Source: Lachnospiraceae bacterium
GTDB lineage: Bacteria > Bacillota > Clostridia > Lachnospirales > Lachnospiraceae
Direction: 5' to 3'
Assembly: GCA_019421365.1 (NCBI GenBank)
Contig: JAHZFJ010000002.1
Location: forward strand, 186,001-250,000
DNA length: 64,000 nt
Shown piece by piece: positions 9,677 to 19,010 of this stretch. A program made the position numbers and the translations under genes. The notes under the pieces were generated by a model that searched no databases, was not told where the DNA came from, and saw only the letters and a list, made by a program, of their open reading frames with translations. Numbering within the stretch: position 1 is the first letter of the stretch; each line of letters starts with the position of its first letter.

Positions 9677-10558
9677 ATGGATCACAGTAACAAATTAGCA
9701 AATCCACAGAATACCATAGAAGCAATAAAGAAGTATAACTTTGCGTTTCAGAAGAAATTCGGGCAGAATTTCTTAATTGATACACATGTATTAGAAAAGA
9801 TCGTGACAGCTGCAGGTGTAACAAAAGACGATTTGGTATTAGAAATCGGACCGGGTATCGGTTCTATGACGCAGTATCTATGTGAACATGCAAGAGAAGT
9901 TATAGCTGTTGAAATTGATACAGCATTAATTCCTATTCTAAAAGAGACGTTATCAGATTATGATAACGTAACAGTTATCAATAAGGACATCCTTAAGGTT
10001 GATATTAAAGAGCTTGCAGTAGAGAGAAATCAAGGAAGACCAATTAAGGTAGTAGCAAACTTGCCATATTATATAACAACACCAATTATTATGGGATTAT
10101 TCGAAAGTCACGTACCAATTGATAATATCACAGTAATGGTACAAAAGGAAGTTGCGGACCGTATGCAAGTTGGTCCAGGAACAAAGGATTATGGTGCGTT
10201 ATCGCTTGCAGTTCAATATTACGCAGAACCTTACATCGTAGCCAACGTTCCACCTAACTGTTTTATCCCAAGACCTAATGTTGGTTCGGCAGTAATTCGT
10301 CTTACAACTCATAAAGAGGTACCAATACAAGTAGATGATGAGAAGTTAATGTTTCGATTAATTCGCGCGTCATTCAATCAAAGAAGAAAGACGCTAGTGA
10401 ATGGTCTTAACAATTCACCTGAGATCCATTTATCAAAAGATGTCATCGCGAAAGCCATTGAAGAATTGGGAGTTTCACCGACTATTCGTGGTGAAGCGCT
10501 TGATTTGAAACAATTTGCAGAATTAAGTAATATAATTTGCCGTTTATCTCGTAGTTAA
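9677..10558 (+). CDS. rsmA: 16S rRNA dimethyladenosine transferase RsmA (KsgA)
   Basis: The 293-residue methyltransferase dimethylates two adjacent adenines in helix 45 of 16S rRNA during small-subunit maturation, using S-adenosylmethionine. Motifs: FGQNFLID at residues 28-35, SAM-binding EIGPGIGSMT near 56-65, and the catalytic NLPYYITTPI near 128-137. The C-terminal region SFNQRRKTLVNGL is the usual RNA-binding part. The ATG follows AAAGAGGATAATTGA. It is cotranscribed with tatD and probably metG, as is typical in Firmicutes. Confidence 0.95.
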   Translation: MDHSNKLANPQNTIEAIKKYNFAFQKKFGQNFLIDTHVLEKIVTAAGVTKDDLVLEIGPGIGSMTQYLCEHAREVIAVEIDTALIPILKETLSDYDNVTVINKDILKVDIKELAVERNQGRPIKVVANLPYYITTPIIMGLFESHVPIDNITVMVQKEVADRMQVGPGTKDYGALSLAVQYYAEPYIVANVPPNCFIPRPNVGSAVIRLTTHKEVPIQVDDEKLMFRLIRASFNQRRKTLVNGLNNSPEIHLSKDVIAKAIEELGVSPTIRGEALDLKQFAELSNIICRLSRS

Positions 10559-10658
10559 TTAATAGATTCCTAACATAAAGGACAACCTTTTTGAATATAT
10601 ATAAAGCATAAGCAATTGCGCTTTTCTTTATGATGGCCAAAAAGGAAGGATGAGTGGG

Positions 10659-12275
10659 ATGTCAGAATATAAACGACTGATTTCGTATATTTATAATTAT
10701 GAAAAGGGTATAAAAAAGAATAATATTGGCTTTGCCAAAGTTGAACTTCGGAACGGTCAGTGTAAGATTTCAATTAACATAAAGGCAGCCAGCCTAAATG
10801 GACAGAAATTGCGGACATATGTATTCTATCGTGAAAATAATAAAATGATTCAAATTCTATTAGCTGAAAGCAGCGTTAAGAATGGGGCATTTGAGTGGAA
10901 GGGAATCACGAATGCAAGTAATATCATGAATACAGGACACAATTTTGATCAGTTAGGCGGGGTGCTTTTATATTACTCGATGGATAAGTATTTCGCGACT
11001 GAATGGGACGACCAACCTATAATGCTTACACACCTATATGAATGGGACGAGAAGGAAAGTTGGAAAAGCAAAGACAAAGATACTCTAAGAGCGAGTGTAA
11101 AGGATAAACCTAAAGAGGATATAAAAGAGGATATAAAAGAAATTGTCCAAGAAGGAAACAAAGAAACCGTTAAGGCAGCAGAAAGCAAAGAGCCTAAGTT
11201 TGTTGAGATTCCAAGAGATGAAATTACATATATTAAACAAAAGCAAGCGGCCGAAGAAGCAATTAGTAAGAGCCAAGAAGAAATTGTTCAAAGTATATTG
11301 AATAGTATTGATTCTGGTTGGGAGCTTTTTTGTAATAGTCAGAATGATACGAAAACAAAACGGAAAACAAACACAAGGAAGAAAGCGAAACCAGAGGAGT
11401 TAGAGTTACAGGGTGCGGAACTCGATGATGGGTCTAAAACCATTACGAATGTATACAGTGAGCTAGAGAATAGTATACCACCAGAGACAGCCAAATTAGT
11501 GGGATATCGCTTTATCAATTGGTACCGAAGCAAAGAAACTGGATTTCCGGCAGTAGCAAAGGTTAATGCATCTAATGTTGATGCTCGAGATATTCAACAG
11601 GAAACAGGCGAGATAGAAGAAGTTGAATATCAAGAATCGAATGCGGAACAAGAATTGATTATAGAGCAAGAATTAGATGTAGAACAAGAAAACGAAGAAC
11701 TTTTTATTAATGAAGATGTCAGTGAATCTGAAGATGTTGGTACAGAGACGGCTGAAGATCATAAAAATCAAGACAATATTGAAGGCAGGGAAGAAGTTGC
11801 TGCTACAGTAAATAGTGTGGATTATGAGAATACACTGTTTGAAGAGGAGCAATCCTTCTATGATGCAAACACTGAAAAGGAATGGAATGAGCGCCTTGAA
11901 GAGGTAGCTAAGAAGAAAACATCAACAGCTGAAAGAATCTTACAGAAGTATCCAGCTATTTATCCTTTTGAGGATGATGAAATTGTTGCATGCGTCAGAA
12001 TAGAGCCAGGCGATATTGGATTATTTCCAATAGAAAATTGGGTTCTTGGTAATAATAGTTTTTTGCTTCACGGATATTACAACTTCCGCCACCTAATTTT
12101 TGCTAAGAGAAAAGTGTTAGATGGTGAAGAATTTATTCTAGGTGTACCTGGTGTTTATCAGAACCGTGAGAAGTTCATGGCGAAGATGTTCGGATTTGCA
12201 CAGTTCAAATGTTCTAAGAATATAGAGCAAAAAACTGGTGAGTTCGGGTATTGGTATCTTAAGATTAATATGTAA
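10659..12275 (+). CDS. Acidic protein of unknown function (possible DUF6128 C-terminal domain)
   Basis: The 538-residue protein has three parts. The N-terminus (about 1-130) is beta-rich and basic, beginning MSEYKRLISYIYNYEKG, with LRTYVFYRENNKM. The centre (130-430) is low-complexity and strongly acidic, rich in E, D, Q and K. The C-terminus (about 430-538) is compact and aromatic: YPFEDDEIVACVRIEPGDIG, GNNSFLLHGYYNFRH and FGYWYLKINM. I think this end matches a domain of unknown function common in Lachnospiraceae, DUF6128, but that is from memory. The ATG is chosen because GGAAGGA lies eight bases upstream; another ATG three codons earlier overlaps that site. Its stop directly abuts the stop of the convergent GNAT gene. 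Confidence 0.55.
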   Translation: MSEYKRLISYIYNYEKGIKKNNIGFAKVELRNGQCKISINIKAASLNGQKLRTYVFYRENNKMIQILLAESSVKNGAFEWKGITNASNIMNTGHNFDQLGGVLLYYSMDKYFATEWDDQPIMLTHLYEWDEKESWKSKDKDTLRASVKDKPKEDIKEDIKEIVQEGNKETVKAAESKEPKFVEIPRDEITYIKQKQAAEEAISKSQEEIVQSILNSIDSGWELFCNSQNDTKTKRKTNTRKKAKPEELELQGAELDDGSKTITNVYSELENSIPPETAKLVGYRFINWYRSKETGFPAVAKVNASNVDARDIQQETGEIEEVEYQESNAEQELIIEQELDVEQENEELFINEDVSESEDVGTETAEDHKNQDNIEGREEVAATVNSVDYENTLFEEEQSFYDANTEKEWNERLEEVAKKKTSTAERILQKYPAIYPFEDDEIVACVRIEPGDIGLFPIENWVLGNNSFLLHGYYNFRHLIFAKRKVLDGEEFILGVPGVYQNREKFMAKMFGFAQFKCSKNIEQKTGEFGYWYLKINM

Positions 12276-12827
12276 TTAATGGGATGGATTGATCAATGCA
12301 TAACGCAAATGGTCAGTCCATTTGTTGTTTAGACGAATACAGGATTTTGCAATGCCTTCAAATTCGAAGCCTAGTTTTTCAATTAAATGAAGGGAAGGCT
12401 TGTTTATAGGATGAATAAGTGCTTCTATTCTATGAAAGCCTAGTTCATTAAAGACTACATCAATAGCTTTTTCTAAAGCCTCAGATGCATAACCATGTCC
12501 AACATAATCCTGATCTAGTTTATAACCAACCGTACAAGTCATAAGAGACCCCTTCTGAAAATTCTGAAAGCATACGCAGCCAATTATATGTTCAGGATTG
12601 GACTTTTCAAAGATCCAGAAACGCAGAAAATGTAACTTTACAGTTTCATTATACTCATAAACAAGATTTGCTCTTTGAAAATCTTTCGTATAGAACAAAC
12701 GGACGCGATCTGGTTCCCAATAATTAAAAAAGTTTTTATTTCGTTCATAAAAATTGAGTACTTCAGCTGCGTAAGAGCTTGTTAGTATTCTGAGTTGTAG
12801 ACGATCTGTTTCATAATATGTTTTCAT
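12276..12827 (-). CDS. GNAT family N-acetyltransferase (RimJ/RimL-like)
   Basis: The 183-residue protein has the RimJ/RimL type acetyltransferase layout. It opens ETDRLQLRILTSSYA, with the acetyl-CoA loop region in DQDYVGHGYASEALEKAI (the Q/RxxGxG/A-like element being YVGHGYA) and the C-terminal HPINKPSLHLIEKLGFEFEG. These enzymes acetylate alpha-amino groups of proteins or small-molecule amines; the target is unknown here. It follows the radical-SAM gene with a 19-base gap and is probably cotranscribed. An AAGGAG site lies 11 to 13 bases before the ATG, slightly long. Confidence 0.85.
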   Translation of the reverse strand: MKTYYETDRLQLRILTSSYAAEVLNFYERNKNFFNYWEPDRVRLFYTKDFQRANLVYEYNETVKLHFLRFWIFEKSNPEHIIGCVCFQNFQKGSLMTCTVGYKLDQDYVGHGYASEALEKAIDVVFNELGFHRIEALIHPINKPSLHLIEKLGFEFEGIAKSCIRLNNKWTDHLRYALINPSH

Positions 12828-12846
12828 TGTAATTGACTGCTCCTTT

Positions 12847-13548
12847 TTAATTCATTTCCATTCCACGAATCCCAACCGTATTGAAATATGGTTGTAACGC
12901 TCTGCGATATTCTAACATTGTTTCATTGGTAGGTGCATGGAGGCCAGGTGATAAAATATCTCCACTATCTAAGAATAGCTGAAGATAATATTGGCTGGAG
13001 CCCTCTAACCATTTGCCGATAGCAATTATATCATCTAAGTTATGGAATTCCCTGACTATAGTAGTTCTGAATTCGTATGGAATACCGCTGTTTTGTATAA
13101 TTGAGATTGATGAATCAATGGCATCTAGGGAGTATCCCGGAATACCGATTGTTTCTATGTACCGTTCACGAGAATTTTTAATATCCATGGCAATATAATC
13201 GAGTAATTGATGAGACAATAGATATTGTAACATAAGTGGATTACTACCGTTTGTGTCTAGTTTAACCTTTAATCCAATATCCTTAACTGCTTGAATGAAT
13301 GCGGGTAGATCTTTAGATATGGTTGGCTCGCCACCAGTAATGCATACACCTTCTAGGATACCACTACGACTCTTCAAGGTATCTAATACATCAGAAACAG
13401 GCAATGATGGTTGTGTATCTGTAGACAAAACAAGAGAAGAGTTGTGACAGAATGGGCAACGAAAATTGCAGTTCCCTAAGAAAATAGTCGCAGCTAAATG
13501 TTTTGGATAATCAAGTAATGTAGTTTTGTTGAAACCATGTATTTTCAT
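12847..13548 (-). CDS. nrdG: Anaerobic ribonucleotide reductase activating protein-like radical SAM enzyme
   Basis: The 233-residue protein is a radical SAM enzyme with the cluster motif CNFRCPFCH near residue 22 and VCITGGEPTISKDL as the SAM-binding GGE stretch. The opening MKIHGFNKTTLLDYP is typical of the NrdG-like group (TIGR02495), which generates the glycyl radical on anaerobic class III ribonucleotide reductase. nrdD is not in this window, so the partner is inferred. I place the start at the ATG of MKIHG because it matches the family; AAAGGAG is 13 bases upstream, and a closer ATG is only one base from that site. The gene leads a two-gene unit with the GNAT gene. Confidence 0.8.
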   Translation of the reverse strand: MKIHGFNKTTLLDYPKHLAATIFLGNCNFRCPFCHNSSLVLSTDTQPSLPVSDVLDTLKSRSGILEGVCITGGEPTISKDLPAFIQAVKDIGLKVKLDTNGSNPLMLQYLLSHQLLDYIAMDIKNSRERYIETIGIPGYSLDAIDSSISIIQNSGIPYEFRTTIVREFHNLDDIIAIGKWLEGSSQYYLQLFLDSGDILSPGLHAPTNETMLEYRRALQPYFNTVGIRGMEMN

Positions 13549-13766
13549 AGTTGCACTCATGCTCCTTTCGTAGAAAATCACTTAGCCAATTGCGGAACAC
13601 TTCTCCATGTTGACAACATATCTGTGTTTTATGTTTGTCGCCATTACGAAGAGTTTTATATATGCTTAAGAATATACGCTTATGTATGTTAATGTTGTTA
13701 TAGCAAAACTCTTACTATATTTTTTTATGTCTTGCCTAACGATCTATGACATAAAACACACTATAA

Positions 13767-13796
13767 TTGACATTATAAAGAGTTTCGCAATAGTAT
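13767..13796 (+). promoter_or_regulatory. Candidate promoter for tadA in the nrdG-tadA divergent spacer
   Basis: TTGACA and TAGTAT are 18 bases apart. They lie within the ~340-base spacer between the divergent nrdG-like and tadA genes. The rest of that spacer is AT-rich and I see no other gene or strong structure in it. Confidence 0.45.
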
Positions 13797-13891
13797 ATTA
13801 TATGTTATTATAATAGCATATATAAATCAAATAAACAAATTTGATTAATGACAATACCCCCACTAGTAGAATAGATTGAAAAGGAGCATGT

Positions 13892-14362
13892 TTGCTAAAT
13901 ATGGACCAAAGATATATGAAAGAAGCTTTAAAACAAGCGAAGAAAGCGGATAAGATTGACGAAGTACCAATTGGTTGTGTAATAGTATATGAAGATAAAA
14001 TCATAGCGAGAGCTTACAACAGAAGGAACATAGATAAGAATACTCTGGCACATGCAGAATTGTTAGCAATTAAAAAGGCTAGTAAGGTACTTGGCGATTG
14101 GCGATTGGAAGATTGCACAATGTATGTTACGCTTGAACCTTGTCAGATGTGTGCAGGTGCCATAGTGCAGGCAAGAATTAAGAGAGTGGTTGTTGGGAGT
14201 ATGAATCCTAAAGCTGGATGTGCAGGCTCGGTACTGAATCTCTTACAGATGGATGAGTTTAACCACCAGGTAGAATTAGAGATAGGTGTCATGGAAGAAG
14301 AATGCAGTCGAATGCTTAAGGATTTTTTTAAACGACTACGAGAAGAGAAGAAAAAAGGATAA
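13892..14362 (+). CDS. tadA: tRNA-specific adenosine-34 deaminase
   Basis: The enzyme converts A34 to inosine in the tRNA wobble position (tRNA-Arg ACG in bacteria). Zinc and catalytic motifs are HAELLAI (His and catalytic Glu) and PCQMCAGAI (two Cys ligands). The length of about 156 residues is normal. Two starts are possible: TTG at 13892, five bases after AAGGAG, or ATG three codons later with a 14-base spacing. I prefer the TTG for spacing. The SRP RNA gene follows immediately, an order seen in many Firmicutes near dnaX. Confidence 0.92.
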   Translation: MLNMDQRYMKEALKQAKKADKIDEVPIGCVIVYEDKIIARAYNRRNIDKNTLAHAELLAIKKASKVLGDWRLEDCTMYVTLEPCQMCAGAIVQARIKRVVVGSMNPKAGCAGSVLNLLQMDEFNHQVELEIGVMEEECSRMLKDFFKRLREEKKKG

Positions 14363-14381
14363 TTGTAGCAAGGAAAATGTA

Positions 14382-14410
14382 TTGACAAGCACAATGGATT
14401 TGTGTATACT
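14382..14410 (+). promoter_or_regulatory. Strong SigA promoter for SRP RNA
   Basis: TTGACA and TATACT have a 17-base spacer. The predicted start point would be near 14417, about 70 bases before the 5' base of the folded SRP RNA, so a 5' leader that is later processed away is implied. Confidence 0.75.
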
Positions 14411-14489
14411 AAATATCTAAATGCAGTACAAATTGTTACTGTGAATCATACAATTTCATATCATATATAATTAATTTGTCATAAAATTT

Positions 14490-14752
14490 CCGTGCAGCCG
14501 GGGAGATAGCGGTGCCCTGTACCTGCAATCCGCTACAGCAGGGGTGATGTCTTGTCCGAGGGTATTCTTTTGTAGAGCTGCCCTTTAAAAGTGATGTTGA
14601 CGTCTGGGTCTTACGCAACAGGAATTCGTGAACCGTGTCAGGTCAGGAATGAAGCAGCACTAAGCGAAACCTCTTGTGTGCCGTAAGGGTGCCTGGGCCG
14701 AGTTAACTAGAAAGGTAACGTCTATGAGGAATATTCGAAGCAAGGCGCACGG
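14490..14752 (+). ncRNA. ffs: Signal recognition particle RNA, large bacterial type
   Basis: The conserved apical SRP S-domain is present as GTGTCAGGTCAGGAATGAAG followed by CAGCA, the usual GTC-AGG-tetraloop/GCAGC arrangement that binds Ffh. The ends close the molecule: CCGTGC at the 5' side pairs with GCACGG at the 3' side. The size of about 263 nt and the 5' GCCGGGG-like Alu part indicate the long Gram-positive form rather than the short 4.5S RNA. It assembles with Ffh to target nascent membrane proteins. The ends are set by pairing and may be off by a few bases. Confidence 0.93.
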
Positions 14753-14778
14753 ATTAATATAATATAGATAATAATCAG

Positions 14779-14805
14779 ACCATTCTTAATAGAATGGTTT
14801 TTTTT
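14779..14805 (+). terminator. Terminator after SRP RNA
   Basis: ACCATTCT and AGAATGGT form an 8-bp stem with a four-base loop, followed by a run of T. Confidence 0.88.
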
Positions 14806-14878
14806 GTGTTTTTCTTGGGAATATAGTCCCAAAAAGCCTTGATTTCGTGCTATTTCTACAAAATGAAAGAAATTTACT

Positions 14879-14907
14879 TTGATGTTCTGAGAATTTTGCA
14901 TTATAAT
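14879..14907 (+). promoter_or_regulatory. SigA promoter for the CRP-like-domain gene
   Basis: TTGATG and a perfect TATAAT are separated by 17 bases, placing transcription start about 60 bases upstream of the ATG of the next gene. Confidence 0.7.
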
Positions 14908-14971
14908 AGGTTTAATATGTGTAGATTTACTATGATGCTAGGCACAAAATTTGAATGTTCGAGGTGATATA

Positions 14972-17308
14972 ATGGGAGTGAGTCTTAATCCACACACAGT
15001 CAACCAACTAATAAAAGGGACAGAGATCTATGGAGAAAACGAGAGTCTGTCTACCATATGTCTGGTACTTAAGGGGAGAGTACTAATCCAGAACGAAGGT
15101 TCTAGAGTTATGGTTGGTTCGGGAAGTTTTATAGGGGTTACGGATTTATATGCGGGGAGATTTGTTAGTAGTTACATAGCTTTTGATGATGTAGTATTGT
15201 TTCCTTTTGAAGTAACGAATAAGGACAGTATTAAAGCAATTATAGAAGCAAACAAAGATTACTCAGGCTTGTTAGTAGCTAGTATGTCAAGATATTTAGT
15301 TGAAGTAAGTAAGACATATGTAGAATTTGACCTTAAGGTTAATAAGCTATATGAGTTTTTAAGCAATGCATATACAGAGTTTAAGACATTAGCAGCGAAA
15401 GTAGGATATCGTGTGAATCCAATGGATTCGTTAGAGACACTTGAGCCATTTCCGGCAGAAATATTACGAAATCGTGTGAATATGGAGTATTACAGTGCAC
15501 TAAGTAAAGTGCCTGTTGATATACAAAAAGCTTTCTTTTCATGTGGGGAGGCTCTTACAACACGCCATGTGAATGAAATCGTTACTGATTTTATTACTTA
15601 TATTTCAGAAACAAGAGAAAGAGCTGTTTATGTTAGTCAGTTACTTGAATATATGATCAGTGAGACGGGAGATTCCCTTTTCTACCAAGCAATTAACATT
15701 GCAATCGAAGTGCACAAACTAGGGAAGAAGAATGAGGAATTAGATGCGTTAATTGATCAGATAATCGAAGAGATTAATAGTGCAGAAAAATTACTTACAA
15801 CGAAAACTGCTAGAGCAATATATATTAATCGAGATAGAATGGAGCAGTTATATTCTGTTTTACTTACAGGAACTTCAGTTGATATCGATAAGAAGGATAC
15901 GGATGATCAGCTTCAAGAATTCGATGAAACGAAGGTAATGAATGAGCTACAAGACTCTATGAGAAAAATTATTGAATACGCACAGCTTGGACCTGATGAA
16001 AGTGCTGAACTTAAGAAATATATTGCGATGTTTAAGAATCTTGCAGACAAATATGATTCCTCAGATGAAGCAAGAGCAATTCGTAGAGGTATATCAAAAT
16101 TGTTTTATCCGTTATATCAAACTGTGTTTTTAAGGGCATATAAAGAAAAGAATACAGATAAAGTAATTGATCTTTTCCTACGTTATGGTTTGTTAGATGA
16201 GACATTGCTAACAAAAAAACAGTTAGTAGAATTGTATTATCTAGATACTCAAGTAGATGAAAGTATACCATGTAAGGTTTATAACATTAGAGATTGGTTG
16301 GTTAAAATCTATGAAGGGCGTAGAGAGCCATCAAAGAGTGAATTCGACTTAGATTATACAGAATCAATTCGTGAGATGAAGAAATCCATGCGCATGACTG
16401 TAGAAGAAGAAAAAGCATTGTTAAATGATTCGAATAAGAAGTTAAACTATGAAATCATTAACATGTTCCAATGCAATAACCGTCTTGTGAACGGACAAGT
16501 ATATTCATTCATACCAGTACTACATCAAGATATGTTTGTTAAGAGTTTACGCACAACATTCGTGACAGCAGCTAAGGTTAATTATGTAATTAATCAATTA
16601 AGAGAAATCGACTATTCCGTATTCTATCGTGAATCTCTTTATTATGATAAAGAAAAGAATATAGAGAAGGAATACATACAAAAGGAAGTGTTTCCTGATA
16701 TTATTCTTTTACCTACAGCGGGTATTAACGGTGTTATGTGGCAAGAAATCTCAGGTAAGAAGAGAGACTCTAGTGGACGATTCTTATTACCATGCTTTGC
16801 GGAAGTTGATTTAGAAGATATGCTAATTAAGGTTTTTGGCAGATTCCATTGGGAACTTTGCAGAAGTATTCAAGGAACGGCTTGGAATAACATTAAGTAC
16901 AAATCCCTTACATCAGAATATGTTGATTATATCCAATTTTATAAGAAGAATCGTGAGTTATCCCCAGAAACAAAGGAGAGAATTAAACTTCAGATTCAAA
17001 AGGGTAAGAGTAATTCTAGGGAAATCTTCGTAATTGATTATGTAAATTGGGTCAAGAATGAATCAAAAGGCGCTCTTCGTTTGAATAAGTATGTAAGAGA
17101 ATTACTTGCGTTATATTGTCCATTTAAAAAACCAATTCGCGATCGTCTTATGAGTCAACCGTTATTTGCAGAAGCTATGAATCGATTTAACAAAGAGAAT
17201 AATAAGAAGATCCATGAAATAGAACTTCATTATAAAGCGTTAGAAAAAGAAGGAATAGAATTAACTCAAGAGTTAATTGAAACAAGAACATTTTATACTG
17301 AGTTATAA
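14972..17308 (+). CDS. Large protein with N-terminal cyclic-nucleotide-binding-like domain
   Basis: Residues ~1-125 of this 778-residue protein read like a CRP/CNMP beta-barrel (TICLVLKGRVLIQNEG, GSGSFIGVTDLYAG, DDVVLFPFEV) followed by a long helix. No helix-turn-helix follows, so it is not an ordinary CRP regulator. The phosphate-binding cassette lacks an evident Arg-Ser/Thr pair, so ligand binding is uncertain. The remaining ~650 residues are mostly helical and I do not recognise them. The start ATG follows GAGGTGAT; an upstream TTG lacks a site. It has its own promoter and terminator but sits directly before a condensin-like operon, an order I recall from other Lachnospiraceae, suggesting a functional link. 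Confidence 0.55.
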   Translation: MGVSLNPHTVNQLIKGTEIYGENESLSTICLVLKGRVLIQNEGSRVMVGSGSFIGVTDLYAGRFVSSYIAFDDVVLFPFEVTNKDSIKAIIEANKDYSGLLVASMSRYLVEVSKTYVEFDLKVNKLYEFLSNAYTEFKTLAAKVGYRVNPMDSLETLEPFPAEILRNRVNMEYYSALSKVPVDIQKAFFSCGEALTTRHVNEIVTDFITYISETRERAVYVSQLLEYMISETGDSLFYQAINIAIEVHKLGKKNEELDALIDQIIEEINSAEKLLTTKTARAIYINRDRMEQLYSVLLTGTSVDIDKKDTDDQLQEFDETKVMNELQDSMRKIIEYAQLGPDESAELKKYIAMFKNLADKYDSSDEARAIRRGISKLFYPLYQTVFLRAYKEKNTDKVIDLFLRYGLLDETLLTKKQLVELYYLDTQVDESIPCKVYNIRDWLVKIYEGRREPSKSEFDLDYTESIREMKKSMRMTVEEEKALLNDSNKKLNYEIINMFQCNNRLVNGQVYSFIPVLHQDMFVKSLRTTFVTAAKVNYVINQLREIDYSVFYRESLYYDKEKNIEKEYIQKEVFPDIILLPTAGINGVMWQEISGKKRDSSGRFLLPCFAEVDLEDMLIKVFGRFHWELCRSIQGTAWNNIKYKSLTSEYVDYIQFYKKNRELSPETKERIKLQIQKGKSNSREIFVIDYVNWVKNESKGALRLNKYVRELLALYCPFKKPIRDRLMSQPLFAEAMNRFNKENNKKIHEIELHYKALEKEGIELTQELIETRTFYTEL

Positions 17309-17322
17309 TATCTGTTCATAAG

Positions 17323-17371
17323 AAGAAGACAACTTTTATCGATAGCATGAGGTAAAAGTTGTCTTTTTCTT
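17323..17371 (+). terminator. Terminator between the CRP-like gene and the condensin operon
   Basis: AAGAAGACAACTTTTATC pairs with GGTAAAAGTTGTCTTTTT. The AAGACAA...TTGTCTTTTT edges resemble the three long hairpins of this window. The following ~85 bases contain TTGTTA and TATGGT with an 18-base spacer, a weak candidate promoter for the next operon. Confidence 0.75.
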
Positions 17372-17455
17372 ATGTCTTGTCACATTTTGTTATATGCAGT
17401 TTGTAAGAAATATGGTATGATAGATGGCAGCATTTTAGATTAAGGAGGGAAAAGT

Positions 17456-19009
17456 ATGATCCAAGAAGTTATAGATTTTCATTATGAACGTATGCAAAAT
17501 CTAAAGAAATACTACCCGTTTTTTAGAATTAAAGATTCCTCCCTCACACAGTACAAAGAAGGAAAGTATGCTGATATTGACATGGGCTATGTGCTAATGG
17601 CAGTATTACGGTTTTTTATAGAAGAGAATAATTTTAATAATATGGAAGTAACGTATGCAAAATACGCTGCTTTTTTATCTTTATTATTAGAACGAGATTT
17701 CGGTATTCCGTCTTCGGCTGATGAGACTAAGGAATTGATCGGATATATATTTGATAAGATTCATAATGAAGGAAAGCCGTTTTATATGGATTATTTTGAT
17801 CCAGTCATGCGTAAGAAGAATGTAACTCGTGTAAAACTAATTAATAGTCAATTAGATGGTGATCAAGTTACATACACCCTCACTTCTGATGCCATTGAAT
17901 TCTATCTCGATACAAAAGAAATCAAAGACGAAAGTAAGATTAATATAGAACAATTATTATTAGAGAAGATGATTCGTTCAAGGGACTTTAAATCAGGAGT
18001 TCAAGTAGTTCGTCGTATTAATCATGAGGTGAATATGCTCAGACTTCGCAAGAATGAAGTAATTCAAGTGTTAAGTAATGACGTATTCGAAGGCATGAAG
18101 GCATATGACAGTTTCGTTAAGACAGGAATGAAATGGTTTGAAGAAGAACAAAAGCTTTTTTCTAAGAATACGGAATTGATTCGAAAAGCAGTGGAAAAGG
18201 CGGAGTTAGGTAATGTTTCGGATGGGCAGACAGATTCTTATGTGCAGTCCCTACAAGATATACATGAACTAGAAAAGGAATTGTTAAAAGCAATTGGGAA
18301 ACATAATGAACTATTAGTAGATTGTATGGATCTGCAAAAGAAAGCTGATGAGATGCTAAAAACAGCTAAATTAGGTAGATTACGTGCCTCTTTTGATTTT
18401 AAAGATTATGAATCTAAGATTCGTTTGAAGCAAGATACGAATCTGCTAAAAGCTATGATTGAACCTTTGTTATTACCAAACATACGAAAGACATGGAACC
18501 TAGCTAGTATAGATGAGCTTACTACGTATCCGCAGAATTCTGAAGAACAAGCAGAGAAAGTAGAAGAAGTCGAAACAACTATGTATGCATATGAAGATGA
18601 GAAAGAAGACGAACGAATTAGAGGTAATTTCATATCAATTGCTAGAACATTATTTGATATGCTAATTGCGAAAAAGCAATTTGATTTAATTTCGTTTAAC
18701 CGGAAGCTTGAAGTGAAGTACTTTGATGAAATTTTCAAGAACAGTGATTATTATTCATTCTTAGTGCATTTATGCCAGAAGAAAGAATATCGTTTATGGG
18801 AAATTGAGAAAGAACCCGACACGTTCCTTGAAGGTATTATATCGGATATGTTACGGTTACCAGAGAATGAAAAGTATAGGAAGTTACATTTTGAAATCGT
18901 TATGTCAAAGGAATTAAGCGAAGAAATGATAGAGAATATTCAGATCGTTTCAAGTGGAGATAAAGCTAGTTTCTTTACTTCGAATATTGAATTTGTAAGG
19001 AAGGAGTAG
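17456..19009 (+). CDS. Condensin kleisin-like subunit (MukF/MksF/JetA-like)
   Basis: This 517-residue protein is the first gene of a three-gene block with the order kleisin, small winged-helix subunit, SMC ATPase, as in MukFEB, MksFEB and Wadjet JetABC. The N-terminal ~150 residues look like a winged-helix dimer domain (GYVLMAVLRFFIEENN, AAFLSLLLERDFGIPSS). The middle (about 220-340) is long helices with LEKELLKAIGKHNELL, and the C-terminus ends in mixed alpha/beta (IVMSKELSEEMIENIQIVSS). It may be what databases call the JetA/DUF5716 family; that label is recollection. The role inferred is to bridge the SMC heads and, with the small subunit, clamp or extrude DNA. The start has AAGGAGGGAAAAGT. 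Confidence 0.65.
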   Translation: MIQEVIDFHYERMQNLKKYYPFFRIKDSSLTQYKEGKYADIDMGYVLMAVLRFFIEENNFNNMEVTYAKYAAFLSLLLERDFGIPSSADETKELIGYIFDKIHNEGKPFYMDYFDPVMRKKNVTRVKLINSQLDGDQVTYTLTSDAIEFYLDTKEIKDESKINIEQLLLEKMIRSRDFKSGVQVVRRINHEVNMLRLRKNEVIQVLSNDVFEGMKAYDSFVKTGMKWFEEEQKLFSKNTELIRKAVEKAELGNVSDGQTDSYVQSLQDIHELEKELLKAIGKHNELLVDCMDLQKKADEMLKTAKLGRLRASFDFKDYESKIRLKQDTNLLKAMIEPLLLPNIRKTWNLASIDELTTYPQNSEEQAEKVEEVETTMYAYEDEKEDERIRGNFISIARTLFDMLIAKKQFDLISFNRKLEVKYFDEIFKNSDYYSFLVHLCQKKEYRLWEIEKEPDTFLEGIISDMLRLPENEKYRKLHFEIVMSKELSEEMIENIQIVSSGDKASFFTSNIEFVRKE

Positions 19010-19010
19010 G

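Noticed and set aside
14436..14618. Minus-strand 60-codon frame over the SRP RNA
   Set aside because: The region is the SRP RNA gene.
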